Of a stretch of DNA of 64,000 bases, positions 55,524 through 64,000 are shown piece by piece; the stretch's first letter is position 1; every line of letters starts with the position of its first letter. Source of the stretch: Salinicoccus albus DSM 19776. GTDB lineage: Bacteria > Bacillota > Bacilli > Staphylococcales > Salinicoccaceae. The stretch lies in contig NZ_ARQJ01000032.1 of assembly GCF_000385175.1 (NCBI RefSeq), positions 124,001 to 188,000 on the forward strand, written 5' to 3'. Made by a program: the position numbers and the translations under genes. The notes beneath the pieces were generated by a model. It saw nothing but the letters and a program-made list of their open reading frames with translations. It ran no database searches and had not been told where the DNA came from.

Positions 55524-57272
55524 TCACCTTTTATACTCACTGTTTAATTCATTCAACTGTTGCACCAATCTTGCCTGGAGTTCTATATCATTGTTATTTT
55601 CTGCTTCCTGAAGCTGAATATAAAGAGATTGTTTTTCTTTCTCATTATATCTAATACCACTTAGGTCCTCGAGATAATCATTGATCTCTTCCTTTGTTAT
55701 ATCCTCATTTACCAGGATACTGTCCATTTCAAGCGCAACGCTGAATAGTTCTCCATCAATGTATTGGCTAAACGATGATATATCAAAATCGGTATAATTG
55801 TCAAAATATGTGCACAACCCTTTAAATATAACATAATATTCAGGTGTGGTTAATACTTCTTCATTAATATTATGCTGAAAAACTTTAAACAAATCTTTGT
55901 CTTTCATCAGTGCACACAAAAAATAGCGTTCTTTTCGCGGCCTCAGCGGCAGCTGCCTTACAGTGCTCTGAGTGCTTAAAGGCGCCTGCTGATGGTTTGA
56001 TACAGGCACTTTATCTTCAAGGGATCTTTTATCTACTTTGTATCTGCTGCTGATGTGCTGGATCAGTTTTTCTTTTATCATTGCATCATTTACATATCTT
56101 AAATGTTCAGCAAGTGTGTTCATATTGCTGGTAAAAGCCATATCGTTATTCAGACTTTCCTCAAGCAGAAAGTCTGCTTTAAAATGAATAAAATGTTTTT
56201 TTTCATTTTTAACCAGTGTTTCAAATGCCTCCTTACCATTTTTCTCTATATATTCATCAGGATCCATACCCTTGGGTACTGTAATAACATACACATTGAG
56301 ACCGGACGCGAGCAATTGTCCCCCTAAATTCATCTGCGCGCTCTGGCCTGCTTCGTCTCCATCAAACATCAATGTAATATTTGAAGCGAGCCGGTTTAAA
56401 GTACTTACATTTTCATCGCTGAGTGCTGTTCCCATCAAACCGATGATATTGGAGATATCGGTCATCTTTACTTTTACAATATCCAGGTGCCCTTCCATCA
56501 ATATTACTTCATCGTTTTTACGTATATCTTTTCTGGCATCACTTAAATTATAGAGCAACTGCCGTTTTTGGAAGATCGGCGTTTCAGGTGTATTTAAATA
56601 TTTAGGCTCCTGACCGTCTAAACTTCTCGCTGTATAGCCCACGGTGTAGCCCTGATGATTTTGTATAGGGATCATGATTCTTCCATTGAAACGGTCATAA
56701 TAGGAGAAATGATCTTCATTCCTGGAGACCAGACCTGCCTGATAAGCCAGTTCCATTGAATACCCTTTATCCAAAACCGCATTTTTCGTGAAATCGCGCA
56801 TATCCGGGGCCAGGCCGATTTTCTCTTTGCGTAGAATATCGGCTGAAAATCCGCGTTCTGTTAAATAATCCAGTGCCTCCTGACCTTCGTTTGTGTGCAT
56901 CAGAATGTGATGAAACAGATCGGTTAAATATTCATGCAGGCGAATCATCTGCATGTGGGTATCATCCATATTGGATTCTTCCCTGGCGATCTCCATTCCG
57001 AGAGGTTTCCCTAAATCCCTGACGGATTCGGTAAAAGTCTTATTTTCCATTTCCATATAAAACTGAAAGACGTTGCCCCCTTTTTTACAGCCAAAACAGT
57101 GACAGATCTGTTTATCAGCACTGACTGTAAAAGAAGGCGTTTTTTCATCGTGAAAAGGACAGAGACCGACATAATTCCGTCCCCTCTTTTCAAGCTTTAT
57201 ATAACTGGACACCAGATCGATAATATCGGTGCCATTTTTCACAGTTTCAACTGTGTCATTGGAAATTTTCAA
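55524..57272 (-). CDS. dnaG: DNA primase
   Basis: 582 residues. Zinc ribbon Cys38/His41/Cys59/Cys62 (CPFH, CFGC), RNA polymerase domain with TOPRIM LMEGHLDIVKV and MFDGDEAG near residues 260-310, and a C-terminal DnaB-interaction region. It starts TTG with AAAGGATGATG upstream. Part of the dnaG-sigA operon. Confidence 0.95.
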   Translation of the reverse strand: MKISNDTVETVKNGTDIIDLVSSYIKLEKRGRNYVGLCPFHDEKTPSFTVSADKQICHCFGCKKGGNVFQFYMEMENKTFTESVRDLGKPLGMEIAREESNMDDTHMQMIRLHEYLTDLFHHILMHTNEGQEALDYLTERGFSADILRKEKIGLAPDMRDFTKNAVLDKGYSMELAYQAGLVSRNEDHFSYYDRFNGRIMIPIQNHQGYTVGYTARSLDGQEPKYLNTPETPIFQKRQLLYNLSDARKDIRKNDEVILMEGHLDIVKVKMTDISNIIGLMGTALSDENVSTLNRLASNITLMFDGDEAGQSAQMNLGGQLLASGLNVYVITVPKGMDPDEYIEKNGKEAFETLVKNEKKHFIHFKADFLLEESLNNDMAFTSNMNTLAEHLRYVNDAMIKEKLIQHISSRYKVDKRSLEDKVPVSNHQQAPLSTQSTVRQLPLRPRKERYFLCALMKDKDLFKVFQHNINEEVLTTPEYYVIFKGLCTYFDNYTDFDISSFSQYIDGELFSVALEMDSILVNEDITKEEINDYLEDLSGIRYNEKEKQSLYIQLQEAENNNDIELQARLVQQLNELNSEYKR

Positions 57273-57278
57273 ATTTCA

Positions 57279-58103
57279 TCATCCTTTAATGTCCACCCGG
57301 CCATCTACATGCTTCATGATTTCGTTGGCTGTTTCTTCAATCGCTTTTTCCGAAACGTCGATCACCGGACAGCCAATCCTATCGATTGTTGCATTAAAAT
57401 GCTCAAGTTCTTCCTGTATCCTTTTATCGTTGGCATAGCTGGCTGTATCTTTTAAGCCAAGCTGCTGCAGACGTTCTTTTCTAATTTTGTTCAGAGTTTC
57501 AGGGTTAATTTTCAATCCGATACATTTTTTCTTATCGACATGGAACAGTTCTTTCGGCGGCACCACTTCCGGTACAAGCGGCACATTCATCACCTTGTAT
57601 TTCTTTAGTGCTAGAAACTGTGACAAAGGCGTCTTTGAAGTCCTGGAAACACCGATCAGCACAATATCTGCCTTATCCAATCCGCCGGCGTCCTTACCGT
57701 CGTCGTATTTTACGGCGAATTCAATTGCCTCTATCTTCTTGAAATAATCTTCATCCAATTTATGCACACGGCCCGGTTCATAATATGGCTGTTCTGCTGT
57801 TCTGCCTTTGAGAACATTCATCAGCGGTCCCATGATATCCACTGAAGGTATTTCTTCCGCTTGCAATTCCTCGTATATATATTTGCGGAGTTCGGGGGTA
57901 ATAATCGTAAATACTACGATAGCGCTTTTACTTTTGGCAAGATCCACCACATCATCAACATGTTCTTCTGTTTCAATATATGGATATCTGATGAGAACTT
58001 CACCGGATTCGTCAATGTTGAATTGTGAAAGGCATGCTTTAGCAACAAGTTCTCCCGTCTCCCCGACTGAATCTGAAGCAATGATTACTTTCAAATGAGA
58101 CAT
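57279..58103 (-). CDS. Pyruvate, phosphate dikinase regulatory kinase/phosphorylase (YqfL-like)
   Basis: 274 residues, DUF299 family. [18 protein letters not shown] at the N-terminus and P-loop [12 protein letters not shown] near residue 152. Relatives reversibly phosphorylate PPDK or PEP synthase. Encoded after ccpN, which in Bacillus controls gluconeogenesis, so a role at the PEP/pyruvate node is plausible; the B. subtilis YqfL modulates CcpN activity. Confidence 0.9.
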   Translation of the reverse strand: MSHLKVIIASDSVGETGELVAKACLSQFNIDESGEVLIRYPYIETEEHVDDVVDLAKSKSAIVVFTIITPELRKYIYEELQAEEIPSVDIMGPLMNVLKGRTAEQPYYEPGRVHKLDEDYFKKIEAIEFAVKYDDGKDAGGLDKADIVLIGVSRTSKTPLSQFLALKKYKVMNVPLVPEVVPPKELFHVDKKKCIGLKINPETLNKIRKERLQQLGLKDTASYANDKRIQEELEHFNATIDRIGCPVIDVSEKAIEETANEIMKHVDGRVDIKG

Positions 58104-58115
58104 TCAAACACATCC

Positions 58116-58733
58116 TTATTCCATAAGATTCACAAATACGCGTGCGATATTTGTTTTAGTGATTCTACCGATAACGACTTCAACCCCCTCCTGTTCCTCT
58201 ATAACAGGAAGCGAATCGATCTGTTTTTCAATGAGCTGGTTTGCAGCATATATCAGCAGGTCATTCGGATAACAAATTGTTATGCCCGGCTTGCGGGTCA
58301 TGATGACACTGACCGGTGTCTTTTCAATATCATTATTGCCCATGGTGCCTCTCAAGAGATCTTTCCTGGATATGACACCTGCCAGTCCGTTGCTTTCATC
58401 AATGGCATATAATGTACCGACATCTTCCAAAAACATTGTAACGATGGCTTCATATATGGAAGTTTCCTTCTTGATCAGTATGGGTACACTCTGTACATCG
58501 CTGACTATGATGTTTCTTATCTTGGAACTCATCACTTCTTCAGTTTCTTTTCCTGTATAAAAATAGCCCACACGCGGTCTTGCATCGAGATAGCCCGACA
58601 TTGTCAGTATAGCTAAATCAGGACGCAGTGTGGCTCTTGTCAATGACAGCTGTTCTGCAATCTTCCTGCCGGTGATCGGGCCGTGCTGTTTTACAATTTT
58701 GAGTATTTTTTCCTGTCTATCGTTCAGTTCCAT
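58116..58733 (-). CDS. ccpN: CcpN-like transcriptional repressor with CBS domains
   Basis: 205 residues. N-terminal HTH (ITGRKIAEQLSLTRATLRPDLAIL, about 18-42) and a pair of CBS domains (about 75-200; VSVIMTRKPGITICY). B. subtilis CcpN (YqzB) represses gapB and pckA on glucose. Location next to the YqfL-like gene supports the assignment. GGGAG precedes the ATG. Confidence 0.9.
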   Translation of the reverse strand: MELNDRQEKILKIVKQHGPITGRKIAEQLSLTRATLRPDLAILTMSGYLDARPRVGYFYTGKETEEVMSSKIRNIIVSDVQSVPILIKKETSIYEAIVTMFLEDVGTLYAIDESNGLAGVISRKDLLRGTMGNNDIEKTPVSVIMTRKPGITICYPNDLLIYAANQLIEKQIDSLPVIEEQEGVEVVIGRITKTNIARVFVNLME

Positions 58734-58796
58734 GCCATCACTCCCAACAAATTAATTATAATACATATAAGAGGATAAAGAAATATGAGCAAAAGA

Positions 58797-58825
58797 TTGC
58801 AGAACTATTAAACTCGATATATAAT
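58797..58825 (+). promoter_or_regulatory. glyS promoter
   Basis: TTGCAG (58797-58802), 17-base spacer, TATAAT (58820-58825). Transcription would start near 58832, just before the T-box leader. Confidence 0.65.
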
Positions 58826-58831
58826 AGTGAC

Positions 58832-58990
58832 TAAGCGAGTTAAGGATGGTGTGAGCTTAACAGTAAATATGGCGTAAAACTGACTGAAATTATAAATATA
58901 AAAGCGGAGTGTTGACACTAATTGGGGTGGAACCGCGGGCTTTGCTCGTCCCCGGATAACAAATTTTCTGTTGTCCGGGGATTTTTGTAT
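58832..58990 (+). promoter_or_regulatory. Glycine T-box leader with terminator
   Basis: T-box consensus AATTGGGGTGGAACCGCGG at 58919-58937. Upstream, a Stem I apical region AAGCGAG-TTAAGGATGGTGTGAGCTTAAC resembles that of B. subtilis glyQS, and GGC in AATATGGCGT is the likely glycine specifier. The terminator is CCCCGGA..ACA/TGTTGTCCGGGG (58950-58981) followed by five Ts. Uncharged tRNA-Gly should favour antitermination into glyS. This leader fills the gene-free stretch 58734-59034. Confidence 0.88.
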
Positions 58991-59034
58991 TTGAATCACC
59001 ATCCTAAAGCCAAATTTTAAAGGAGTCGATCTTG

Positions 59035-60411
59035 ATGGAAATGGATACGATTGTAAATTTAGCAAAAACGAGAGGTTTTGTATTCCCAGGCAGTGAAATC
59101 TACGGCGGTCTGGCCAATACATGGGATTATGGCCCTCTTGGTGTGGAACTTAAGAATAATGTAAAGAACGCCTGGTGGAAAAAATTCATACAGGAATCGC
59201 CGTACAATGTAGGCCTTGATTCCGCCATTCTGATGAATCCTAAGACATGGGAGGCTTCCGGCCACCTGGGTAACTTCAACGACCCGATGATTGACTGTAA
59301 GGAATGTAAATCGCGTCATCGGGCGGATAAGCTTATCGAAAATGTGATTCAGAAAGAGGATGAAACATTTGTCGCGGACGGTCTGAGCTTCGATGAAATG
59401 AGCAGGATTATCAGCGACAGGGATATCCGATGCCCGGTCTGCGGAGCTCATGACTACACTGAAATCCGCCAGTTCAATCTGATGTTCAAAACGTTCCAGG
59501 GCGTAACCGAATCTTCAACGAACGAACTCTTTTTGCGCCCGGAAACTGCGCAGGGCATTTTTGTCAACTACAAGAACGCTCAGCGGACAATGCGTAAAAA
59601 GCTGCCGTTCGGTATCGGCCAGGTCGGTAAATCATTCCGTAATGAAATCACACCGGGTAATTTCACCTTCAGAACACGTGAATTTGATCAGATGGAACTT
59701 GAGTTTTTCTGTAAGCCAGGCACTGAAATTGAATGGCAGAATTACTGGAAGGAATTTTGCCAGAAGTGGCTGGATGACTTGAACCTGAAAAAGGAAAACA
59801 GAAGACTGCGGGACCACGATGAAGATGAACTCAGTCATTATTCCAATGCAACCACAGATATAGAATATAAATTTCCGTTCGGCTGGGGAGAACTTTGGGG
59901 GATAGCCAGCCGCACAGATTTCGATCTTCGTCAGCATATGGAACTTTCCGGTGAGGACTTCACGTATCATGATCAGGAAACAGGCGAAAGGTATGTCCCT
60001 TACTGTATCGAACCCGCGCTTGGCCTCGACCGGATGACGCTCGCATTCCTGTGTGATGCCTTCAGAGAAGAAACACTTGAAAATGGGGAATCACGCAAGG
60101 TGCTCCATCTTCATTCACAGCTTGCACCTTTTAAAGCGGCAGTACTCCCATTGTCGAAAAAGCTGAGTGGCGATGCGATAAAAGTATATGAAAAAATCGC
60201 CGGGGATTTCAACGTCGAATTTGATGAATCCCAATCCATCGGCAAGCGTTACAGAAGACAGGATGAAATCGGTACGCCGTACTGTATTACATTCGACTTT
60301 GATTCACTTGAGGATGGTAAAGTGACAATCCGCGACCGTGATACGATGGAACAAAGCCGTGTAGCTATTGAAGAAGTGAACAGCTTCCTTAGAGAAAAAA
60401 TGGTCTATTAA
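59035..60411 (+). CDS. glyS: Glycyl-tRNA synthetase (single-chain type)
   Basis: 458 residues, class II alpha2 type found in Staphylococcus and eukaryotes, not the GlyQ/GlyS alpha2-beta2 type of Bacillus. [23 protein letters not shown] at the N-terminus, motif 2 region [14 protein letters not shown], motif 3 [10 protein letters not shown]. Zinc-type [11 protein letters not shown] and CPVCGAH inserts. ATG 59035 has GGAG 9 bases upstream. It runs opposite to all its neighbours. Confidence 0.95.
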   Translation: MEMDTIVNLAKTRGFVFPGSEIYGGLANTWDYGPLGVELKNNVKNAWWKKFIQESPYNVGLDSAILMNPKTWEASGHLGNFNDPMIDCKECKSRHRADKLIENVIQKEDETFVADGLSFDEMSRIISDRDIRCPVCGAHDYTEIRQFNLMFKTFQGVTESSTNELFLRPETAQGIFVNYKNAQRTMRKKLPFGIGQVGKSFRNEITPGNFTFRTREFDQMELEFFCKPGTEIEWQNYWKEFCQKWLDDLNLKKENRRLRDHDEDELSHYSNATTDIEYKFPFGWGELWGIASRTDFDLRQHMELSGEDFTYHDQETGERYVPYCIEPALGLDRMTLAFLCDAFREETLENGESRKVLHLHSQLAPFKAAVLPLSKKLSGDAIKVYEKIAGDFNVEFDESQSIGKRYRRQDEIGTPYCITFDFDSLEDGKVTIRDRDTMEQSRVAIEEVNSFLREKMVY

Positions 60412-60424
60412 TACTTTGCTGATG

Positions 60425-60453
60425 AGAACAGAGTGAAATGCTCTGTTCTTTTT
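60425..60453 (+). terminator. glyS terminator
   Basis: AGAACAGAG and CTCTGTTCT pair around TGAAATG and are followed by four to five Ts. Confidence 0.75.
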
Positions 60454-61204
60454 ATGTGTCTTCGCCGGCATGGACCAGTTTTCTTGATTTGAAATACACA
60501 CCAGTATATTCATCGTAGATGAGTTCAACAAATTTCAACAGTTTTTTTGCGTTGTCTTCAGATATATGAATGGATTCCACTTTGTTGACTGGAACATGTT
60601 TCATATAATTGGAAAGATAAATCACACGGCTGCCGATCGGAACGGAACGGTAGCCAGTTTCATCATTCAGACACTGATCGCATACCACACTGTGATATTT
60701 GAATGAATAATGAGTAAAGTTTCGGTAATCACGCGAACCGCATATACCGCACTCAGTGACATTCATTCCCGCACCGTAGTATGGCAGCATTTTTATCGCA
60801 CAAAATGCAACTGCGCCGGATGGCTGGCTGCCCGACTCGATCAATTCCAAAGATTTGATCAGAAGCCGGTAAAAACTTTCCTGAGAATGTGCTTCATCCA
60901 GCGCCTTCATAATAAATTCGACTGCGTAGGCAGCATGGCTGTAAAGATCAAAATTACTGTTCAGTTTTATGAATGGCTGTACAACATCCACCTCGTTTAA
61001 AGTTCCCATGCCTTTAAAACGGCTGTATGTGAAAAGCACTTCCTTGATCCCCTGCTTCAAAACGATGAACGGACTCTGTGTCTTATTAAAACCTCTGGCC
61101 ATGAGTGCGATCTGTGATCCTTCTTCGGTCAATACAGTGATGATCCGGCTCGACTCACTATAGTTCGTCTGCCGGATCATCACCCCTTTTTGCTGATATA
61201 TCAT
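60452..61204 (-). CDS. recO: DNA repair protein RecO
   Basis: 250 residues. N-terminal OB-fold (MIYQQKGVMIRQTNYSESSRIITVLT), helical middle, zinc finger CGICGSRDY...CDQC near residues 150-175. It loads RecA with RecF/RecR. It follows era by 6 bases; the first ATG aligns with known RecO starts. Confidence 0.92.
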   Translation of the reverse strand: MIYQQKGVMIRQTNYSESSRIITVLTEEGSQIALMARGFNKTQSPFIVLKQGIKEVLFTYSRFKGMGTLNEVDVVQPFIKLNSNFDLYSHAAYAVEFIMKALDEAHSQESFYRLLIKSLELIESGSQPSGAVAFCAIKMLPYYGAGMNVTECGICGSRDYRNFTHYSFKYHSVVCDQCLNDETGYRSVPIGSRVIYLSNYMKHVPVNKVESIHISEDNAKKLLKFVELIYDEYTGVYFKSRKLVHAGEDT

Positions 61205-61210
61205 CGGATT

Positions 61211-62116
61211 CTAATACTCCTCATCCTTGTATCCAAGTGATCGCATAAACTGGGATTTGTTTCTCCAGTCCTTTTGAACTTTCACCCAGAGTTCCAGGAA
61301 TACCTTGCTGCCTAACAGACTTTCAATATCTCCCCTTGCCAGGCTGCCGATGTCTTTCAGCATTTTACCATTTTTGCCAATGACCATGCCCTTCTGAGAA
61401 TCGCGTTCAACATAAATCGTCGCGTTCACATGGACCATATCACGATCATCAGCGAGCATTTTATCTACTTCGACACCGATGGCGTGTGGTATTTCCTGGC
61501 TGGTCAAATGCAGGGCTTTTTCCCTGATCAGTTCACTCACGATAAAATGTTCGGGATGGTCCGTAATCCTGTCTTCAGGATAATACATCGGACCTTGGGG
61601 CAGATAACTTTCTATCACTTCCAGCAGCTTGTCAACATTGTTCCCCTGCAACGCTGAAATGGGGACGATGTCGCTAAAATCGAATTTATCTTTATAAGTT
61701 TCAATCTGTTCGAGCAATTTATCCGGATGTACAAGGTCGATTTTGTTCAATACAAGAATCACGGGTGTTGTTGTGTTCTGCAGCATGTCAATGATGAACT
61801 GATCCCCGCGTCCGAGTTCTTCAGAGACATTGATCAGAAACAGAATGGCTTCAGTTTCACGGAGTGTATCGCGTGCGACTTTCATCATATGTTCTCCGAG
61901 CTGGTGCTTCGGCTTATGAATACCCGGTGTATCAATGAAGATCATTTGAGAGTCTTCAGTTGTGTGCACGCCCTGTATCTTATTTCTTGTAGTCTGAGGT
62001 TTATCAGACATAATTGCCACTTTCTGACCCAGCACCTTATTCATGAATGTTGATTTGCCGACATTGGGTCTGCCGATAATGCTGATAAATCCTGATTTAA
62101 ATTCCTTTTCGTTCAT
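61211..62116 (-). CDS. era: GTPase Era
   Basis: 301 residues. G1 [13 protein letters not shown]3 DTPGIH, G4 NKID, and C-terminal KH domain with IVGKNG-type sequence [13 protein letters not shown]. Acts in 16S rRNA maturation and 30S assembly. The cdd stop region (GGAAAGGATATGGATTAA) supplies its Shine-Dalgarno. Confidence 0.96.
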   Translation of the reverse strand: MNEKEFKSGFISIIGRPNVGKSTFMNKVLGQKVAIMSDKPQTTRNKIQGVHTTEDSQMIFIDTPGIHKPKHQLGEHMMKVARDTLRETEAILFLINVSEELGRGDQFIIDMLQNTTTPVILVLNKIDLVHPDKLLEQIETYKDKFDFSDIVPISALQGNNVDKLLEVIESYLPQGPMYYPEDRITDHPEHFIVSELIREKALHLTSQEIPHAIGVEVDKMLADDRDMVHVNATIYVERDSQKGMVIGKNGKMLKDIGSLARGDIESLLGSKVFLELWVKVQKDWRNKSQFMRSLGYKDEEY

Positions 62117-62524
62117 TTAATCCATATCCTTTCCGGAAAAGCCGAGCGGAAGAAGATCATCCACCGTACGTTTGATGACATCTCCTGATCTGTTTGTCAG
62201 ATAGACCGGCATATTATCTTCACACAATTCTTTCATGACCTGTCTGCATACACCACAAGGGCTTGCTGGTTTTTCTGCATCTGTCACAATGACAATCGCT
62301 TTGAACTGTGTAATATTATTTGAATAGGCACTGACAAGCGCACTGCGTTCAGCACAAATCGTTGCAGAGTATGCCGCATTCTCAATATTGGCACCATAGA
62401 TATACTTATCATCTTTCGTTACTAACAGCGCGCCGACATTGAACTTGGAATACGGCGTGTATGCGCTCGCTTGTGCTGTTTGAACTTCCTTCAGCCATTC
62501 TTGCTGAAAAATCCCATCATTCAT
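62117..62524 (-). CDS. cdd: Cytidine deaminase
   Basis: 135 residues from ATG 62524 (GGGATGG upstream); ATG 62542 is an alternative. Zinc/catalytic motifs TICAERSAL (Cys, Glu) and PCGVCRQVM (two Cys); substrate FNVGALL. Pyrimidine salvage. Same dgkA-cdd-era order as in B. subtilis. Confidence 0.94.
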   Translation of the reverse strand: MNDGIFQQEWLKEVQTAQASAYTPYSKFNVGALLVTKDDKYIYGANIENAAYSATICAERSALVSAYSNNITQFKAIVIVTDAEKPASPCGVCRQVMKELCEDNMPVYLTNRSGDVIKRTVDDLLPLGFSGKDMD

Positions 62525-62543
62525 AATATCCATCCCATTCATT

Positions 62544-62894
62544 TTATAGTATATAGGGTATAAAAATGACTAACCCAATGATTACTGCATAGAGACACGC
62601 AAGGAATACTGCTGCTGCACTGACGTCCTTAGCTGCTCTTGCATATTCATGATAATGCTCTGTCACCAGGTCCACAGTAAATTCGACACCGGTATTCATC
62701 ACCTCAGTGACCAAAACAGCAAAAATTGCACTGGTTAAAAACAGCCATTCCACTTTTTCAAGGCTAAAAAACAGCCCAAGCAATACTACCAGGACTGTGG
62801 ATATCATGTGAGCGAGGACATGCATATCTTTTTTAAGCATTGTCTTCAAACCCATAAAGGCAAATTTGAATCGCCTCAACAATCTACCTGTCAT
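62544..62894 (-). CDS. dgkA: Diacylglycerol/undecaprenol kinase (DgkA)
   Basis: 116 residues, three membrane helices. EVMNTGVEFTVDLVT and ARAAKDVSAAAVFLA are the DgkA active-site motifs. Gram-positive members phosphorylate undecaprenol. GAGAGG precedes the ATG. Confidence 0.93.
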   Translation of the reverse strand: MTGRLLRRFKFAFMGLKTMLKKDMHVLAHMISTVLVVLLGLFFSLEKVEWLFLTSAIFAVLVTEVMNTGVEFTVDLVTEHYHEYARAAKDVSAAAVFLACLYAVIIGLVIFIPYIL

Positions 62895-62898
62895 AATG

Positions 62899-63363
62899 TT
62901 AAACCTCTCTGGATACGCCGTATGCCTCTAATATATCGTCCTGGAGCCGCATCATCTCTTTTTCCTCATCGGTTTTTATATGATCATAGCCAAGCAGATG
63001 TAAAAAACCATGCAGGCTCAAAAACAGCAACTCACGTCTGTAACTGTGACCGTAATCTTCTGATTGTTCTTTAGCTGCATCAGTGCAGATGACGACATCC
63101 CCCAGGGTGCGAAATGCTTCTCCATGAACCAGATTATCCACATCATCTTCCAGGGCAAAGCTGATGACATCAGTCACCTTATCCTTATTACGGTAATAAC
63201 TGTTTAAATTTTGAATTTCTTCTTCATTTACAAAAGAAATACTGAGTTCCGCATCGTCGTCCTGTTTCAGGTAATCATATGCAAAATTGAGAAGTTGATC
63301 GATATCTTGCTGCTGCAGGCGCTCTGTTCGATTTTCTTCGTCTATGAAATCAACAGTCAGCAT
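62899..63363 (-). CDS. ybeY: Endoribonuclease YbeY
   Basis: 154 residues. Zinc-binding signature HGFLHLLGYDH near residue 118 and DVISFALE. Acts in 16S rRNA 3'-end maturation and ribosome quality control. CAGGAG upstream of the ATG; the gene begins just after phoH. Confidence 0.95.
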   Translation of the reverse strand: MLTVDFIDEENRTERLQQQDIDQLLNFAYDYLKQDDDAELSISFVNEEEIQNLNSYYRNKDKVTDVISFALEDDVDNLVHGEAFRTLGDVVICTDAAKEQSEDYGHSYRRELLFLSLHGFLHLLGYDHIKTDEEKEMMRLQDDILEAYGVSREV

Positions 63364-63370
63364 ATAATTG

Positions 63371-64000
63371 TCACTCCTGTTCGTATGCTTTTATAATTCT
63401 TGTAACAAGGGGATGACGGACGACATCAGATTCGTCCATTTTGTTTACCGCAACCCCTCTGACACTCGAAAGGATTTTAACAGATTCAACCAGGCCGCTC
63501 TTTGTGTTTCCCGGCAGATCGATCTGTGTCTCATCACCAGTGACGACCATTTTGGAACCGAATCCGAGACGTGTCAAAAACATTTTCATCTGCATTTCAG
63601 TTGTATTCTGGGCTTCATCAAGAATGACAAACGCTTCATTAAGTGTACGCCCCCGCATATAGGCCAGCGGCGCCACTTCCACTACACCGCGTTCAATCAG
63701 GCGGTCCGTCTGTTCCACACCCAATACTGTGTGGAGACCGTCATAAAGGGGACGCAGATATGGATCTACTTTTTCCTTCAGGTCACCGGGAAGGAAGCCT
63801 AAATTTTCTCCGGCTTCGACTGCAGGCCGGGTCAGCACAATCCGTTTAACATCGTTTTCCCTGAGCATCTGACACGCCAATACAACAGCCAGGAATGTCT
63901 TGCCTGTCCCGGCAGGGCCGATGCCGAAAGTCAGGTCATTCTTCCTGATATTCTCAATATAAAGCCGCTGTCCCGTCGTCTTGGCCTGGATACCTTTGCC
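63371..64000 (-). CDS. phoH: PhoH-like ATPase (5' end outside window)
   Basis: 209 C-terminal residues are visible; the family is about 320, so the N-terminal third lies beyond the right edge. Walker [16 protein letters not shown] close to the cut, [19 protein letters not shown], Walker [13 protein letters not shown] and [11 protein letters not shown]. Nucleic-acid-linked ATPase usually encoded beside ybeY; role unclear. Confidence 0.95.
   Translation of the reverse strand, partial: GKGIQAKTTGQRLYIENIRKNDLTFGIGPAGTGKTFLAVVLACQMLRENDVKRIVLTRPAVEAGENLGFLPGDLKEKVDPYLRPLYDGLHTVLGVEQTDRLIERGVVEVAPLAYMRGRTLNEAFVILDEAQNTTEMQMKMFLTRLGFGSKMVVTGDETQIDLPGNTKSGLVESVKILSSVRGVAVNKMDESDVVRHPLVTRIIKAYEQE

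Overview
The window is a contiguous stretch of core chromosome from a low-to-moderate G+C Gram-positive bacterium of the order Bacillales, most likely the family Staphylococcaceae but outside Staphylococcus itself. The gene order matches the yqg-yqh-yqi and yqf regions of Bacillus subtilis. Sporulation genes found there in Bacillus (spoIIIA cluster between efp and accB, spoIVB/spo0A beyond recN) are absent, and the single-chain glycyl-tRNA synthetase and the sodA/pbp/zur neighbourhood are staphylococcal in style. However, dxs, ispG and ispH of the methylerythritol phosphate (MEP) isoprenoid route are present, whereas Staphylococcus uses mevalonate. Acidic linkers in surface proteins would fit a halotolerant relative (Salinicoccus/Jeotgalicoccus-like); that genus-level guess is inference only.

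Layout. 1-5498 (minus): branched-chain amino acid catabolism, ptb-bcd-buk-lpdV-bkdAA, cut at the left edge. 5659-5940 (plus): DUF2627 gene. 5941-17743 (minus): recN, argR, tlyA, dxs, then ispA, xseB, xseA, nusB, an Asp23-family gene, accC, accB, efp and a proline peptidase. 17881-20111 (plus): a coiled-coil lipoprotein, DUF1385 protein, a small membrane protein and a rhodanese-fold protein. 20156-24300 (minus): glycine cleavage genes gcvT-gcvPA-gcvPB behind a glycine riboswitch. 24329-28400 (minus): aroK and the complete competence pseudopilus operon comGA-GG. 28623-29875: DUF2626, a metallo-beta-lactamase-fold hydrolase and DUF2759. 29941-32512 (minus): argG-argH. 32668-36551: SDR oxidoreductase (plus), then glucokinase, YqgQ, rhomboid protease and 5-formyl-THF cyclo-ligase (minus). 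36684-41093 (minus): pstS-pstC-pstA-pstB-phoU behind a PhoP box array. 41221-44308: class B PBP and sodA. 44486-46438 (plus): DUF1189 protein and ispG. 46494-50890 (minus): znuC-znuB-zur, nfo, cshB. 51035-51997 (plus): ispH. 52035-58733 (minus): Nif3-like, trmK, cccA, sigA, dnaG, a PPDK-regulator kinase and ccpN. 59035-60411 (plus): glyS behind a T-box. 60452-64000 (minus): recO, era, cdd, dgkA, ybeY and phoH, cut at the right edge.

The genes are dense, with many 1-30 base overlaps, Shine-Dalgarno sites inside the preceding gene and frequent TTG starts. Convergent units usually share one bidirectional hairpin terminator. Regulation legible from sequence includes a glycine riboswitch, a glycine T-box, a two-box Zur operator, an 11-bp periodic Pho box array, an ARG box, a CodY-like box and one unidentified operator-like palindrome in the pbp promoter.

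I found no rRNA, tRNA, CRISPR array, insertion sequence, prophage, toxin-antitoxin or defence system. I do not see a convincing new multi-gene system. The items most worth a second look are the unassigned operator, the MEP genes in this staphylococcal-like context, an unassigned palindrome upstream of comG, and two small proteins of unknown role.
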